A DNA stretch of 64,000 nt from the NCBI GenBank assembly GCA_013138975.1, contig WTBR01000085.1:1-64000 (forward strand), in the 5' to 3' direction. This DNA is from Bacteroidales bacterium (GTDB lineage: Bacteria; Bacteroidota; Bacteroidia; Bacteroidales; UBA12077). Below the pieces are notes generated by a model. The model was given only the letters and a program-made list of their open reading frames with translations, was not told the DNA's origin and made no database searches. Positions 13,134-22,870 of the stretch are shown here, in pieces (the first letter of the stretch is position 1; every line of letters starts with the position of its first letter). Position numbers and translations under genes: made by a program.

Positions 13134-13206
13134 AGCGGGAGACGGAACTCGAATCCGCGACCCTTAGCTTGGAAGGCTAATGCTCTACCAACTGAGCTAC
13201 TCCCGC
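13134..13206 (-). tRNA. tRNA-Gly (anticodon TCC)
   Basis: GCGGGAGTAGCTCAGTTGGTAGAGCATTAGCCTTCCAAGCTAAGGGTCGCGGATTCGAGTTCCGTCTCCCGCT. Confidence 0.95.
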
Positions 13207-13260
13207 AATTCATGTGTGTGTTTAAGAAAATAGACTTAATTACACACTCAAATTTCATAG

Positions 13261-13343
13261 TGGGGAGAGCAGGATTCGAACCTACGAAGGCGTACGCCAG
13301 CAGAGTTACAGTCTGCCCCAGTTGGCCACTTTGGTATCTCCCC
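13261..13343 (-). tRNA. tRNA-Tyr (anticodon GTA), long variable arm
   Basis: GGGGAGATACCAAAGTGGCCAACTGGGGCAGACTGTAACTCTGCTGGCGTACGCC...CTCTCCCCA. Confidence 0.95.
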
Positions 13344-13361
13344 AATATATTTATTGCCTTG

Positions 13362-13435
13362 AGCCGATGGGCGGATTCGAACCGTCGACCTGCTGATTAC
13401 AAATCAGCTGCTCTGACCAACTGAGCTACATCGGC
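13362..13435 (-). tRNA. tRNA-Thr (anticodon TGT)
   Basis: GCCGATGTAGCTCAGTTGGTCAGAGCAGCTGATTTGTAATCAGCAGGTCGACGGTTCGAATCCGCCCATCGGCT. Confidence 0.95.
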
Positions 13436-13449
13436 AATATAAAAGAACG

Positions 13450-13479
13450 CCGATTTTAGAAATTACTTTCCAAAATCGG
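13450..13479 (-). other. Leader hairpin upstream of the tRNA-tuf operon
   Basis: CCGATTTT...AAAATCGG perfect 8-bp stem between putative promoter and first tRNA. Confidence 0.55.
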
Positions 13480-13483
13480 TTTG

Positions 13484-13514
13484 CAAATGTAAGAATTTTT
13501 TATTTTAAACACAA
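13484..13514 (-). promoter_or_regulatory. Bacteroidetes-type promoter for the tRNA-tuf operon
   Basis: Minus strand TTG-N20-TACATTTG, matching the TTTG/TAnnTTTG-type consensus. Confidence 0.6.
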
Positions 13515-13552
13515 TAAAAAAATGCGCATTTTTCACGTTTGCTATAAAATTT

Positions 13553-13852
13553 TTAAACACCCCTCTGTTTCTCTTTGAATTTAGTGATTTGACGCTTTAT
13601 TGCTTCAATAGAATTATCAACAGATTCTTCAAAACTTGTTGTCTTTTTCTTAGCAAAAACATCATGTCCCGGAATATCAAGTCTAATTTCAGCTAATTTA
13701 TTCTCACTTCCTTGATCTTTTTCCACTCTCAAAAAAACTTCTACACCAATTATATTATCGTAAAACTGGATTAGTTTTTTCACCTTACCATTAATAAAAT
13801 CAATAAGTTTTTTGTCTGCATCAAAGTGAATTGAATGAATTTTAATGTCCAT
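13553..13852 (-). CDS. hpf: Ribosome hibernation-promoting factor, HPF/RaiA family
   Basis: 99 aa; HPF/YfiA-type fold signature, e.g. EIRLDIPGHDVFAKKKTTSFEESVDNSIEAIKRQI. Confidence 0.92.
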   Translation of the reverse strand: MDIKIHSIHFDADKKLIDFINGKVKKLIQFYDNIIGVEVFLRVEKDQGSENKLAEIRLDIPGHDVFAKKKTTSFEESVDNSIEAIKRQITKFKEKQRGV

Positions 13853-13870
13853 AGTAACTCCTCCAAATTT

Positions 13871-14755
13871 TTATGCTCTAGGGTGAGCTTGTTTATAAAT
13901 AGTTTTTAACTTTTCAAATGTATTATGTGTATAAACCTGCGTAGCTGATAGATTTGCATGCCCAAGTAATTCTTTAATAGCATTTAAATCAGCTCCACGA
14001 TTTAACAAATGAGTTGCAAATGTATGTCGTAATACATGAGGGCTTTTTTTCTCAATAGTAGTAACCAAATTTAAATATTTATTCACTATTCTATATACAA
14101 ACTTTTCATATAATTTGTTTCCTTTATCGGTAACAAATAGAAAATCATGTTTAAAATTAGTAAATTCCTTTTCTTTTATTTCAGTATATTTTTCAAGAGA
14201 CTTTAAAAAAAGATTATGTAATGGAATTAATCTTTCCTTATTCCTTTTTCCAAGAACTTTGATTGTACCATTATACAAATCAAGACTATTAGTTCTTAAT
14301 TCAATTAACTCAGACAATCTCATTCCTGTACAATAAAACATTTCAACAATTGTTTTATTGCGTATTCCGGAAAAATTATCACCAAAAGAAAAATCATCAA
14401 GCAGATTATTAATGTGTTTTTCATCAACAAAAGCCGGTAATTTTTTAGACGATTTGGGTGTTATAACCTTATCCGTTGGATTAGATACAACAATTCCTTC
14501 TCTAAGCAAGAACCTAAAGTAAGTTTTTAAAGTTGAAATTTTTCGTTTGATCGATAAAGTAGAGAAATCTTTTTCCATTAAACTCACAATCCAAGCTCTA
14601 ATTAACTTTTCATCAACTTGATGAAGTTCAATTTTTTCAGTGCTTTGTGAAATAAATTCGGTAAACTTATTCAAATCATTATTATACGATTTGATTGTGT
14701 TTACCGAAAAACGTTTCTCGAATTGTAAATATTTTAGAAAAAGATCTTTGTACAT
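13871..14755 (-). CDS. xerC: Tyrosine recombinase, XerC/XerD family
   Basis: 294 aa; YCTGMRLSEL, SPHVLRHTFATHLLNRGADLNAIKELLGHANLSATQVYTH. Confidence 0.93.
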   Translation of the reverse strand: MYKDLFLKYLQFEKRFSVNTIKSYNNDLNKFTEFISQSTEKIELHQVDEKLIRAWIVSLMEKDFSTLSIKRKISTLKTYFRFLLREGIVVSNPTDKVITPKSSKKLPAFVDEKHINNLLDDFSFGDNFSGIRNKTIVEMFYCTGMRLSELIELRTNSLDLYNGTIKVLGKRNKERLIPLHNLFLKSLEKYTEIKEKEFTNFKHDFLFVTDKGNKLYEKFVYRIVNKYLNLVTTIEKKSPHVLRHTFATHLLNRGADLNAIKELLGHANLSATQVYTHNTFEKLKTIYKQAHPRA

Positions 14756-14823
14756 ATAGGGTTATTTAATATTAAAAAGTAAATCATATACCAAATTGGT
14801 ACAGCATACTTACCCTAAATGTA

Positions 14824-15015
14824 TTATTCCTCTTTTTGTTGCATTTGTTGAACATAAATAGCTTTTTTTCTTAACTCTCTATTCTTTATAGATGGCTTAG
14901 TAAAAGCTTGTCTTTCCCTTAATTCTTTAACAACACCAGTTTTTTCAAATTTTCTTTTGAACTTTTTTAAAGCTCTCTCGATATTCTCACCTTCTTTTAA
15001 TGGTACTACGATCAT
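14824..15015 (-). CDS. rpsU: 30S ribosomal protein S21
   Basis: MIVVPLKEGENIERALKKFKRKFEKTGVVKELRERQAF; start moved to internal Met. Confidence 0.97.
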   Translation of the reverse strand: MIVVPLKEGENIERALKKFKRKFEKTGVVKELRERQAFTKPSIKNRELRKKAIYVQQMQQKEE

Positions 15016-15224
15016 AATTAATTCATTTTTATAATTGAGCCGCAAAAATATTAATTTATAATGCACTTATCAAAATATATTTACTAAAAAAAAATAAAAA
15101 AACACTTTTTGATAAGAATCAATCTACATTAAAGACATATCGCATTAAAAATCAATTGTATAGGATGCGCGCTTCCTAGTAAATAAATATACACATTTTT
15201 TAAACAATTGTCAATTTTTATTTT

Positions 15225-16139
15225 CTATTTTAGTTTTAAATACGGTTTTAGTTTAACAAAACTCTCTTTTGATAAAAGGTTATTCTGATGAATTTGTTCA
15301 ATATTTACAAATTCTCCTTCTAACTCTCTGTATTTCAGGATAGCTCCAGTTTGATATTTATTTAAATATGGATGTCGAACTAATATTTTAAAATCTGCTT
15401 CTTTTAAATTCAATTTATTAATCTGATTCGTATCAATTATTATATCTTGAGAAAACCCTAAAAATCGAGATGAGTCCATTCCATACACTTCAAAAATCTG
15501 TTCTTTTTCATAATATCCCCCGAGCAAATCTCTGTATTTAATAATTCGTTCAGCATATGAATCTCCGATTCCATTTAACCTTATTAGATCATCTTTTGAG
15601 GCAGTATTTAATTCTAATAATTCTATTGCCTCATTTTTTATAATAACGTCTTCCTGCTTATTTTTTACTTCAATAGTTATATATGGGTTGAGTACCTCGA
15701 ATTGTTCTTTTTCAATACCGTATATTTTTAAAAGATCTTCATTTTTATAAAATACTCCACCTTTTCCTCTATAATTAGTTAATGTGTTTATTTGTTTCTC
15801 CGAGAATCCTAATTTTTTCAATTTTGTTTTAGATACGTTATTTGGATCAAAACTAAATAATGATTCAGGCTTACTCCATTCATTTCTTTTTACAACTTTT
15901 TGATTAAAAGAAGAAGCTTGCTTTTTTATCTCTACTTGTTGTTTTAGAATTAAAGATTTTTCAAATTCGTCAATATCTTTTTTAAATTCATCATCAATTA
16001 AAACTATGTCTCCATAAGATATATTACTTTGATAAATCTTTACAAGTATTAGAGAGAATAAAATAAAAAGGAGCACAACTATGCCATTGCGCTCCTTTTT
16101 AGTAAATGTGAAATATTCTCTAAATCGTTTTTTTATCAT
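15225..16139 (-). CDS. Helix-hairpin-helix (ComEA-like) protein with N-terminal TM segment
   Basis: 304 aa; ELNTASKDDLIRLNGIGDSYAERIIKYRDLLGGY. Confidence 0.85.
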   Translation of the reverse strand: MIKKRFREYFTFTKKERNGIVVLLFILFSLILVKIYQSNISYGDIVLIDDEFKKDIDEFEKSLILKQQVEIKKQASSFNQKVVKRNEWSKPESLFSFDPNNVSKTKLKKLGFSEKQINTLTNYRGKGGVFYKNEDLLKIYGIEKEQFEVLNPYITIEVKNKQEDVIIKNEAIELLELNTASKDDLIRLNGIGDSYAERIIKYRDLLGGYYEKEQIFEVYGMDSSRFLGFSQDIIIDTNQINKLNLKEADFKILVRHPYLNKYQTGAILKYRELEGEFVNIEQIHQNNLLSKESFVKLKPYLKLK

Positions 16140-16231
16140 TTATTAAAGTTACTAAAATGTATAATGTCAATTCTATTAAAAACACAAGTACCACAGCTAT
16201 AAGTACAATAATTTTAATTATAAAATCTAGC

Positions 16232-17599
16232 TTAATTAAATAATAAATCCCATACTCCATGAACAAAGACAAATGATATTGCAATTGGAGCAAGATAACG
16301 AACTAAAAACATAAATAATTTTACAATTTTAAGTTGTATTGTACCATAATTTGAAAGTTCGTCATTTATAATGTACTTTTTCATTTTCCAACCTATAAAT
16401 ATGGAAATAAACATTCCTCCAAGTGGTAATAATATATTCGATGCAAGAATATCAAATATGTCAAATATGTTATATTCTCCTATTTTTAGATGACTTAATG
16501 GCCCAATTGAAAGCGTACACAATACACCAGTAATAGTTATTGCTATTGCAGTTAAAATAGTGGCTTTTTTTCTTGAAATACCTTTCTCCTCTGAGACAAA
16601 CGCAACAACAACTTCCATTATTGATATTGATGAAGTTAATGCAGCAACCGCTAATAATAAGAAAAATAAGATTGAAAAAATATATCCACCCGGCATCAAC
16701 TCAAAAATATTTGGTAATGTCATAAAAACCAGACCTGGTCCCGCAGCGGGTTCTGCATTAAATGCAAAAACTGCCGGAAAAATAGCTAATCCTGCTAATA
16801 ATGCGATAATTGTATCTGCGCCTGCCACAGAAATACTTGTTTTCGTAATATTTGTATCTTTTTGAAAATAAGAAGCATACGTAATTAAAACACCCATACC
16901 TAAACTTAATGTAAAAAATGCATGACCTAAGGCTTCAATAATACTCTCACTTGTTAATACAGAAAAATCAGGGTAGAATAAAAAATGAAATCCTTCCATT
17001 CCTCCTTTTAAAGTTATGGCTGTAATATCTAGGTAAATTATTATTACAACTAACATTGGCATAAGTATCTTAGTATATTTCTCGATTCCTTTTTTTATAC
17101 CACCTATAACTATATATGCAGTCAAGGCCATAAATAAAATTTGCCAAAGGACTGGTTTTACAGCACTTTGACTAAACGTATCAAACATAGTCGCTAATTC
17201 ATCAGCCGATTTCCCCGAAAAGCTGTTTTTAATAGCTAAAATCAGATATTCAATTGTCCAACTGGCAACTGTCCCATAAAATGATAAAATTAGAAAAGCC
17301 GCCAAAACCCCCATTATTCCAATTATTTTCCAAAATCCTTGAGATGTTAATTGTTTAAAGGCTCCAAAAACATTTTGCTTTGCTTTTCTTCCTATAATAA
17401 ATTCCGACATCATTACCGGAACTCCAATAAGAATAATAAATACAAGATATATAATAATAAAAGCTCCACCACCATTTTCACCAGCGATATACGGAAATTT
17501 CCAAATATTACCTAAACCAATTGCAGAACCTGAAGCTGCTGCAATAATTCCAAATTTACTTGTAAAGCTATCTCTTTTGGGTAAATCAATTTTTGCCAT
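16232..17599 (-). CDS. Sodium-dependent (NSS/SNF family) transporter
   Basis: 455 aa; SKFGIIAAASGSAIGLGNIWKFPYIAGENGGGAFIIIYL. Confidence 0.95.
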   Translation of the reverse strand: MAKIDLPKRDSFTSKFGIIAAASGSAIGLGNIWKFPYIAGENGGGAFIIIYLVFIILIGVPVMMSEFIIGRKAKQNVFGAFKQLTSQGFWKIIGIMGVLAAFLILSFYGTVASWTIEYLILAIKNSFSGKSADELATMFDTFSQSAVKPVLWQILFMALTAYIVIGGIKKGIEKYTKILMPMLVVIIIYLDITAITLKGGMEGFHFLFYPDFSVLTSESIIEALGHAFFTLSLGMGVLITYASYFQKDTNITKTSISVAGADTIIALLAGLAIFPAVFAFNAEPAAGPGLVFMTLPNIFELMPGGYIFSILFFLLLAVAALTSSISIMEVVVAFVSEEKGISRKKATILTAIAITITGVLCTLSIGPLSHLKIGEYNIFDIFDILASNILLPLGGMFISIFIGWKMKKYIINDELSNYGTIQLKIVKLFMFLVRYLAPIAISFVFVHGVWDLLFN

Positions 17600-17672
17600 T
17601 ATTTATTTTTTAAAATTCAAGAATCAACAATTTTACAAAAATAGACTTGATTTGCAAAATATAGTTTAGTCC

Positions 17673-17701
17673 AAAAAAAAAGACAGAGAAGTATCTCTGT
17701 C
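17673..17701 (-). terminator. Intrinsic terminator downstream of class I aldolase gene
   Basis: Minus strand GACAGAGATACTTCTCTGTC followed by T9. Confidence 0.85.
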
Positions 17702-17725
17702 CTTATATATTTTAAAATGACTGTT

Positions 17726-18784
17726 TTATGCTATATCAATTTCTTTTGACAAATAAACATCTTGTATTGAATTTAACAATTCAATTCCTTCGTTCATTGG
17801 GCGCTGAAATGCTTTTCTTCCTGAAATTAATCCCATACCTCCAGCTCGTTTGTTAACAACAGCCGTTTCAACAGCCTCGGCTAAGTCTGATGCACCAGAA
17901 GAAGCTCCTCCTGAGTTTATTAATCCAAATCGACCCATATAATTATTCATTACTTGATATCGCGTTAAATCTATTGGATGATCGGTAGTTAATTCACTAT
18001 AAACTTTATCATGAGTTTTAGCAAAATTTAAAGCTTTAAATCCTCCATTATTTGTTGGAAGTTTTTGCTTAATAATATCTGCCTGAATTGTAACGCCTAA
18101 ATGATTTGCCTGACTTGATAAATCCGCAGCTGTATGATAATCTACTCCATCTTTTTTAAATCCAGAGTTACGTGTATAACACCATAATACTGTTACCATT
18201 CCCAACTCATGGGCCAATTCGAAAGCTTCGGCTACTTCAATTAGCTGACGATTAGATTCTTCTGAACCAAAATAAATTGTTGCACCAACTGCTTTTGCCC
18301 CCATATTCCAAGCTTCTTCGACAGTTCCAAACATTATTTGATCAAATTTATTTGGATATGTCATTAGCTCATTATGATTTAATTTTACTATAAATGGTAT
18401 TTTATGAGCATATTTTCGAGAAACAGAAGCTAAAACACCAAATGTTGAAGCAACTGCGTTACAACCACCTTCTATGGCAAGTTTAACAATATTCTCAGGA
18501 TCAAAATAAATAGGATTTGGAGCAAATGAAGCACCCGCTGTATGTTCAATTCCTTGATCTACCGGTAAAATTGAAAGATAACCTGTCCCAGCTAAGCGTC
18601 CTGTGTTAAACATTTGTTGCATAGACCCCATAACTTGAGGAGAACGATTTGTACTACTAAAAACATTATCGATATAACCAGGACCTGGCAAATGAAGTTG
18701 ATCCTTACTTATTGTTTTTGACTTATGATTTAATAGATAATCTGCCTTATCCCCTAATAATTCTAAGGTTTTTCTGTATGACAT
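17726..18784 (-). CDS. Class I fructose-bisphosphate aldolase
   Basis: 352 aa; [46 protein letters not shown]. Confidence 0.92.
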   Translation of the reverse strand: MSYRKTLELLGDKADYLLNHKSKTISKDQLHLPGPGYIDNVFSSTNRSPQVMGSMQQMFNTGRLAGTGYLSILPVDQGIEHTAGASFAPNPIYFDPENIVKLAIEGGCNAVASTFGVLASVSRKYAHKIPFIVKLNHNELMTYPNKFDQIMFGTVEEAWNMGAKAVGATIYFGSEESNRQLIEVAEAFELAHELGMVTVLWCYTRNSGFKKDGVDYHTAADLSSQANHLGVTIQADIIKQKLPTNNGGFKALNFAKTHDKVYSELTTDHPIDLTRYQVMNNYMGRFGLINSGGASSGASDLAEAVETAVVNKRAGGMGLISGRKAFQRPMNEGIELLNSIQDVYLSKEIDIA

Positions 18785-18836
18785 ACGCTTTAAAATTTAA
18801 TTGATTAAACTCACACAAATTTAATAAATTATATTG

Positions 18837-18879
18837 AATATACTTATTATGATTTAGCATGAATCTTAATAAGTATATT
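18837..18879. repeat. Inverted repeat upstream of aldolase gene
   Basis: AATATACTTATTA...TAATAAGTATATT perfect 13-bp arms, 17-nt loop. Confidence 0.7.
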
Positions 18880-18931
18880 TTATTTTAAAATTTTATTTAT
18901 TGAAAGGGTTTGCAAAATATTGTTTTTTAAT

Positions 18932-21304
18932 TTAGAAAGGATATCCAATACCAATATTTATAGTAAAATCATCACTCCATGTTAGATCATCAAACCCAGA
19001 AACCCAACGTTCACCATCAGGCATTGCAGGATCTCTAAGTTTTACTCCCAAATCAAGTCTTAAAAGAAGGAAAGAAAAATCAAAACGGGTACCTATTCCT
19101 GATCCAAAAGCAATTTCTTTGTAAAACTCATCAAAACGAAAAAGCCCTCCACTAAATTCATCTGAATATATATTCCACACATTTCCTGCATCCAGAAAAA
19201 GTGCTCCTTCTAAAACCCAAAATAATTTAAATCTATATTCTAGATTTGCTTCAAGCTTAATATCTCCAGTTTGATTTGGAAAACGTGTTCCTGATCCTCC
19301 TGAATAAGAACCAGGGCCTAAGTCTCGAACATTCCATGCTCTAATACTATTTGCACCTCCAGAGAAATACATTTTTTCAAAAGGTAATGATTCTGAATTG
19401 CCATATGGGATTCCTATACCCCCAAAAATCCTATAAGCCAGTGTATTTGAGTTATCAATTATATCATAATATCTAAGGTCTAAATCAAATTTTGCATATT
19501 GCGAAAATGGTACTCCAAAAACTTCATAGTTTCCATTTTCATCTTTTGCAGCATTTGTTAATCCACTATAAACGGATAATAAATTACCTGATATCTCTGT
19601 ATTTAATCTTAAAAAATAAAAATCGTTTCTCTTTTTTATATCCTGATTATTATACACAAGACTATAATTTGATACAGATACAAGATGATTTTCATAACTA
19701 CTTTTTAAGTAAGTGGAATCAATATAGTTTTTAAAATCTTGTGCAGCATAAGGTAAATTTACGGCATTTAGTTCAAGTAGTTTTACTGAATGTTTTAAAA
19801 ACTTATTACCGTCCCATAAATAGCCATATGACATATTAGCAATTGTTCTGCGATAATCAACCCTATCTTGAAAGTTGTATCCTACTGATATTTGAGTTTT
19901 AGGTGAATACTTTTTACTAAATCTTTCTCCCTTAAATATTGGTAAAATAAATTTTGGTATACTTAATGTTACATTTGCTCCTAATTCAGTTGTGTAAAAA
20001 TTTCCAGCAACATTTTCTTCATCAATTGCCTCAATTGCTCCATTTATTCTAAAATCAGTAATTTCTGCACCTCCAAACATACTCTTGTGACGATAAAGGA
20101 AATTACCTCCAACACCAATATTTCCATAAGAATTTGTCCCTTGAAGCTCTACTGTATATGACTGAAGAAGATGTTTTGTTAATTTTATATTACAATTTAA
20201 ATATCCATAAGTTATACTATCATCTTCTACAGAATTAATAATATTATATTGGATATTAATAATTTTAAAAAGTTTTAGGGATGTTAAATGCTTATAGGTT
20301 CTATTGGCTTTATCAAGCGAGTACAATTCACCTTCGTGTATAAAATTTGATTGTAATACTATCCTTTTATTCAATTTGTCAACACCTTTTGAAATAAAAT
20401 AAATACCATTAATATAAGCTGTATCTAAATCTTGATAATAATTTTCACCTAAGGATAAAGCTTCTTTCTGATCAAAGTTTGTGAAAACAAAGACCTTATT
20501 AATCATATATTGTTTATGACTGGTAGATATTATTGCTTTATTTGAATCTTTTTCCTGGAATTTTTGGATTTTTAATACCAAATCAACGTTACGAGTTTTA
20601 GCCGAACTATCAGCCTGAAAATACACAAACTCCTTATTAAAACTATAATAACCCTTATTCTTTAAATTAGTTTCTATACGCAGTCGTTCGTCTTGTAATA
20701 GATCTAAATCAAAATTATCTCCAATTTTAATTGATGAATTAATAGAATCAGGCAAAACATCTGAAGCCAACATTGTATCACTACATGTATATTTGATTTT
20801 ATTTATTGTATATGGCTCATTTATTTCTATTTTATATAATATTCTTGCTCGCTTTCTTTTAAAAAGAACTGTATCTTTTACTTTAGAATTATAATATCCT
20901 TTATTATCGAAATATGATTTTAATAACTCAACAGATTTACTAGCAATATATTCATCATAAATTACTGGTTCTTCTCCAATGGTTCTAAACCAATTGCTTA
21001 TTCCTTTTTCTTTGTTTGAATCTTTTCGTGATAAATTATATAACCATAGATGAAACCGAAGGCCTAATATTCTTTTATTTGGCTTTTGCCTTACATAATT
21101 TTTGATTTCATCTTTTTTAACTTTGCCTTCTGTAACTTTTATTTTATATCTATCTAACAAATGCTCATCATTAGAAACATACTTAACGGGACTGCATGCA
21201 GTAAAAAGAATTGCCAGACAGAATATCAGAAATCCGAAACGTTTTAAATTTGATTTATACAATCGTATGAATAATTTCAAGGCTTTATTTATATTTACAT
21301 TCAA
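18932..21304 (-). CDS. tamL: BamA/TamA family outer membrane lipoprotein, TamL-like
   Basis: 790 aa; lipobox LFTAC after signal peptide, POTRA-like N-term, C-terminal Omp85 barrel (FSGGANSIRAWNVRDLGPGSY...). Confidence 0.85.
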   Translation of the reverse strand: MNVNINKALKLFIRLYKSNLKRFGFLIFCLAILFTACSPVKYVSNDEHLLDRYKIKVTEGKVKKDEIKNYVRQKPNKRILGLRFHLWLYNLSRKDSNKEKGISNWFRTIGEEPVIYDEYIASKSVELLKSYFDNKGYYNSKVKDTVLFKRKRARILYKIEINEPYTINKIKYTCSDTMLASDVLPDSINSSIKIGDNFDLDLLQDERLRIETNLKNKGYYSFNKEFVYFQADSSAKTRNVDLVLKIQKFQEKDSNKAIISTSHKQYMINKVFVFTNFDQKEALSLGENYYQDLDTAYINGIYFISKGVDKLNKRIVLQSNFIHEGELYSLDKANRTYKHLTSLKLFKIINIQYNIINSVEDDSITYGYLNCNIKLTKHLLQSYTVELQGTNSYGNIGVGGNFLYRHKSMFGGAEITDFRINGAIEAIDEENVAGNFYTTELGANVTLSIPKFILPIFKGERFSKKYSPKTQISVGYNFQDRVDYRRTIANMSYGYLWDGNKFLKHSVKLLELNAVNLPYAAQDFKNYIDSTYLKSSYENHLVSVSNYSLVYNNQDIKKRNDFYFLRLNTEISGNLLSVYSGLTNAAKDENGNYEVFGVPFSQYAKFDLDLRYYDIIDNSNTLAYRIFGGIGIPYGNSESLPFEKMYFSGGANSIRAWNVRDLGPGSYSGGSGTRFPNQTGDIKLEANLEYRFKLFWVLEGALFLDAGNVWNIYSDEFSGGLFRFDEFYKEIAFGSGIGTRFDFSFLLLRLDLGVKLRDPAMPDGERWVSGFDDLTWSDDFTINIGIGYPF

Positions 21305-21333
21305 TAATTTAAAATATTGAACAGTCAGTAACT

Positions 21334-22107
21334 ATGATCAGCAAAAATAAAATTAAATTCATTAATTCCATTAAAAAAAAGAAATACAGAGATATCAATC
21401 AATGTTTTTTTGCTGAAGGTGAAAAACTTGTTGATGAATTACTCAATTCTGATTTAAATATAATTGAAATATATGCTACTTCAGAATGGATTAATTCAAA
21501 TCTACAACAAATTACAAAACAAAATACAGAAGTTATTGAAATCTCTGAATTAGAATTAAATAAAATTAGCTCTTTAACAACACCCAATAAGGTATTCGCA
21601 ATTACTAAACAGCCGTCTTTTGATTTTAAATTAAACGAAATTGGTAAAGAACTAAATATCTTTCTTGAAAATATAAAAGACCCAGGAAATCTTGGAACAA
21701 TTATTCGAATTGCTGATTGGTTTGGAATAAAAAATATCTTTTGTACAAAAGAAAGTGTTGACTTGTACAATCCCAAAGTAATACAAGCTTCTATGGGTGC
21801 TATTTACAGGACAAAAGTTCATTATATTGAAACTGCAAAGTTTTTTTCTGATCTAAAAAGTATTGATAATTTTAATATTTATGGAACATTTCTGGAAGGA
21901 AATAATATTTACAAAGAAGACCTAAGCACAAATGGATTAATTATAATGGGCAACGAATCGCATGGTATTTCTAACACAATTAGTCCTTTAATAAATAAAA
22001 AATTATTTATTCCAAATTATCCTTTAATGAATAAGACTTCGGAATCATTAAATATTTCTACCGCTACCGCTATTGTTTGTTCTGAATTCAGAAGAAGAAT
22101 TACTTAA
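21334..22107 (+). CDS. TrmH/SpoU family RNA methyltransferase
   Basis: 257 aa; LENIKDPGNLGTIIRIADWFGI, IIMGNESHGIS, LNISTATAIVCSEFRRR. Confidence 0.95.
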   Translation: MISKNKIKFINSIKKKKYRDINQCFFAEGEKLVDELLNSDLNIIEIYATSEWINSNLQQITKQNTEVIEISELELNKISSLTTPNKVFAITKQPSFDFKLNEIGKELNIFLENIKDPGNLGTIIRIADWFGIKNIFCTKESVDLYNPKVIQASMGAIYRTKVHYIETAKFFSDLKSIDNFNIYGTFLEGNNIYKEDLSTNGLIIMGNESHGISNTISPLINKKLFIPNYPLMNKTSESLNISTATAIVCSEFRRRIT

Positions 22108-22833
22108 TTATTCGAAATGTAAAGAGACCATAAATATTCGAGAATTCAGTTTGTCGATTGAATTTGCATATTGAGGATCATCATCATATGAGTCAGAAGA
22201 AACAACATTTAACATACCAACGGAATATTTAATCTCGAAAGAAAATTTTAAATATGTCAAGTAAAAATCAACTCCTGCTCCTAAATCGTAATAAATATCA
22301 AAAGATTTCATTTTAATATAAACTGCTGCCTTTTCTTCTTCAATAAACTCCTTATTTCTGGCCATATCGTTTCTGACATTAACTCCTCCAATTATATATG
22401 GTCTTGTGTTATTTATTCTAGTTGCTTTATATTTTAATAAAAGTGGTAAATCAATAAAGGTTGACTCAATTTTCATTTCACGATCTAAGTTATGATTTTC
22501 ATCATAAAATAAAATTTTACGTGTTCCTAATGAAATACCGGGAAGAAATCTAAGATCCAAAAATTCTGTCAATCGTAAATTTGAAACTATTCCAACATGA
22601 AACCCAGTAAGTAAGTCATTTAATTCTGGATATAATAATTTTGAATCAGCTCCATATTCATTCATTGATGGAGTAATTTTAAAATCCATAGTATTTAAAC
22701 CTAAGGTAAATCCAAAATGTAATTTTTTTTGATCTACTCCCTGATAGTTTAAAACATTGTCTTTGTTTTTCTGAGCAAAAAGCGATAAGGATATTACACC
22801 TAAAAATAATATGATTATAAATTTCTTCATCAA
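22108..22833 (-). CDS. PorT/SprT-like outer membrane protein (type IX secretion candidate)
   Basis: 241 aa; signal peptide, KLHFGFTLGLNTMDF start of beta-barrel; adjacent to ubiE as in other Bacteroidetes. Confidence 0.75.
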   Translation of the reverse strand: MMKKFIIILFLGVISLSLFAQKNKDNVLNYQGVDQKKLHFGFTLGLNTMDFKITPSMNEYGADSKLLYPELNDLLTGFHVGIVSNLRLTEFLDLRFLPGISLGTRKILFYDENHNLDREMKIESTFIDLPLLLKYKATRINNTRPYIIGGVNVRNDMARNKEFIEEEKAAVYIKMKSFDIYYDLGAGVDFYLTYLKFSFEIKYSVGMLNVVSSDSYDDDPQYANSIDKLNSRIFMVSLHFE

Positions 22834-22870
22834 TATGGTAAAACTACCTAACGCTATAATTTTTTAAATA

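Noticed and set aside
13131-13424. Plus-strand 97-aa and minus-strand 76-aa ORFs
   Set aside because: They read through four tRNA genes; tRNA structure explains the sequence.
13871-14755. Tyrosine recombinase as sign of an integrative element
   Set aside because: Flanked by hpf and rpsU in a housekeeping setting; most simply the chromosomal XerC-type dimer resolution enzyme. No att repeats or cargo seen.
16560-16865. 101-aa plus-strand ORF
   Set aside because: Antisense to the NSS transporter; no start-site or family evidence.
21399-21776. 125-aa minus-strand ORF
   Set aside because: Antisense to the RNA methyltransferase gene.
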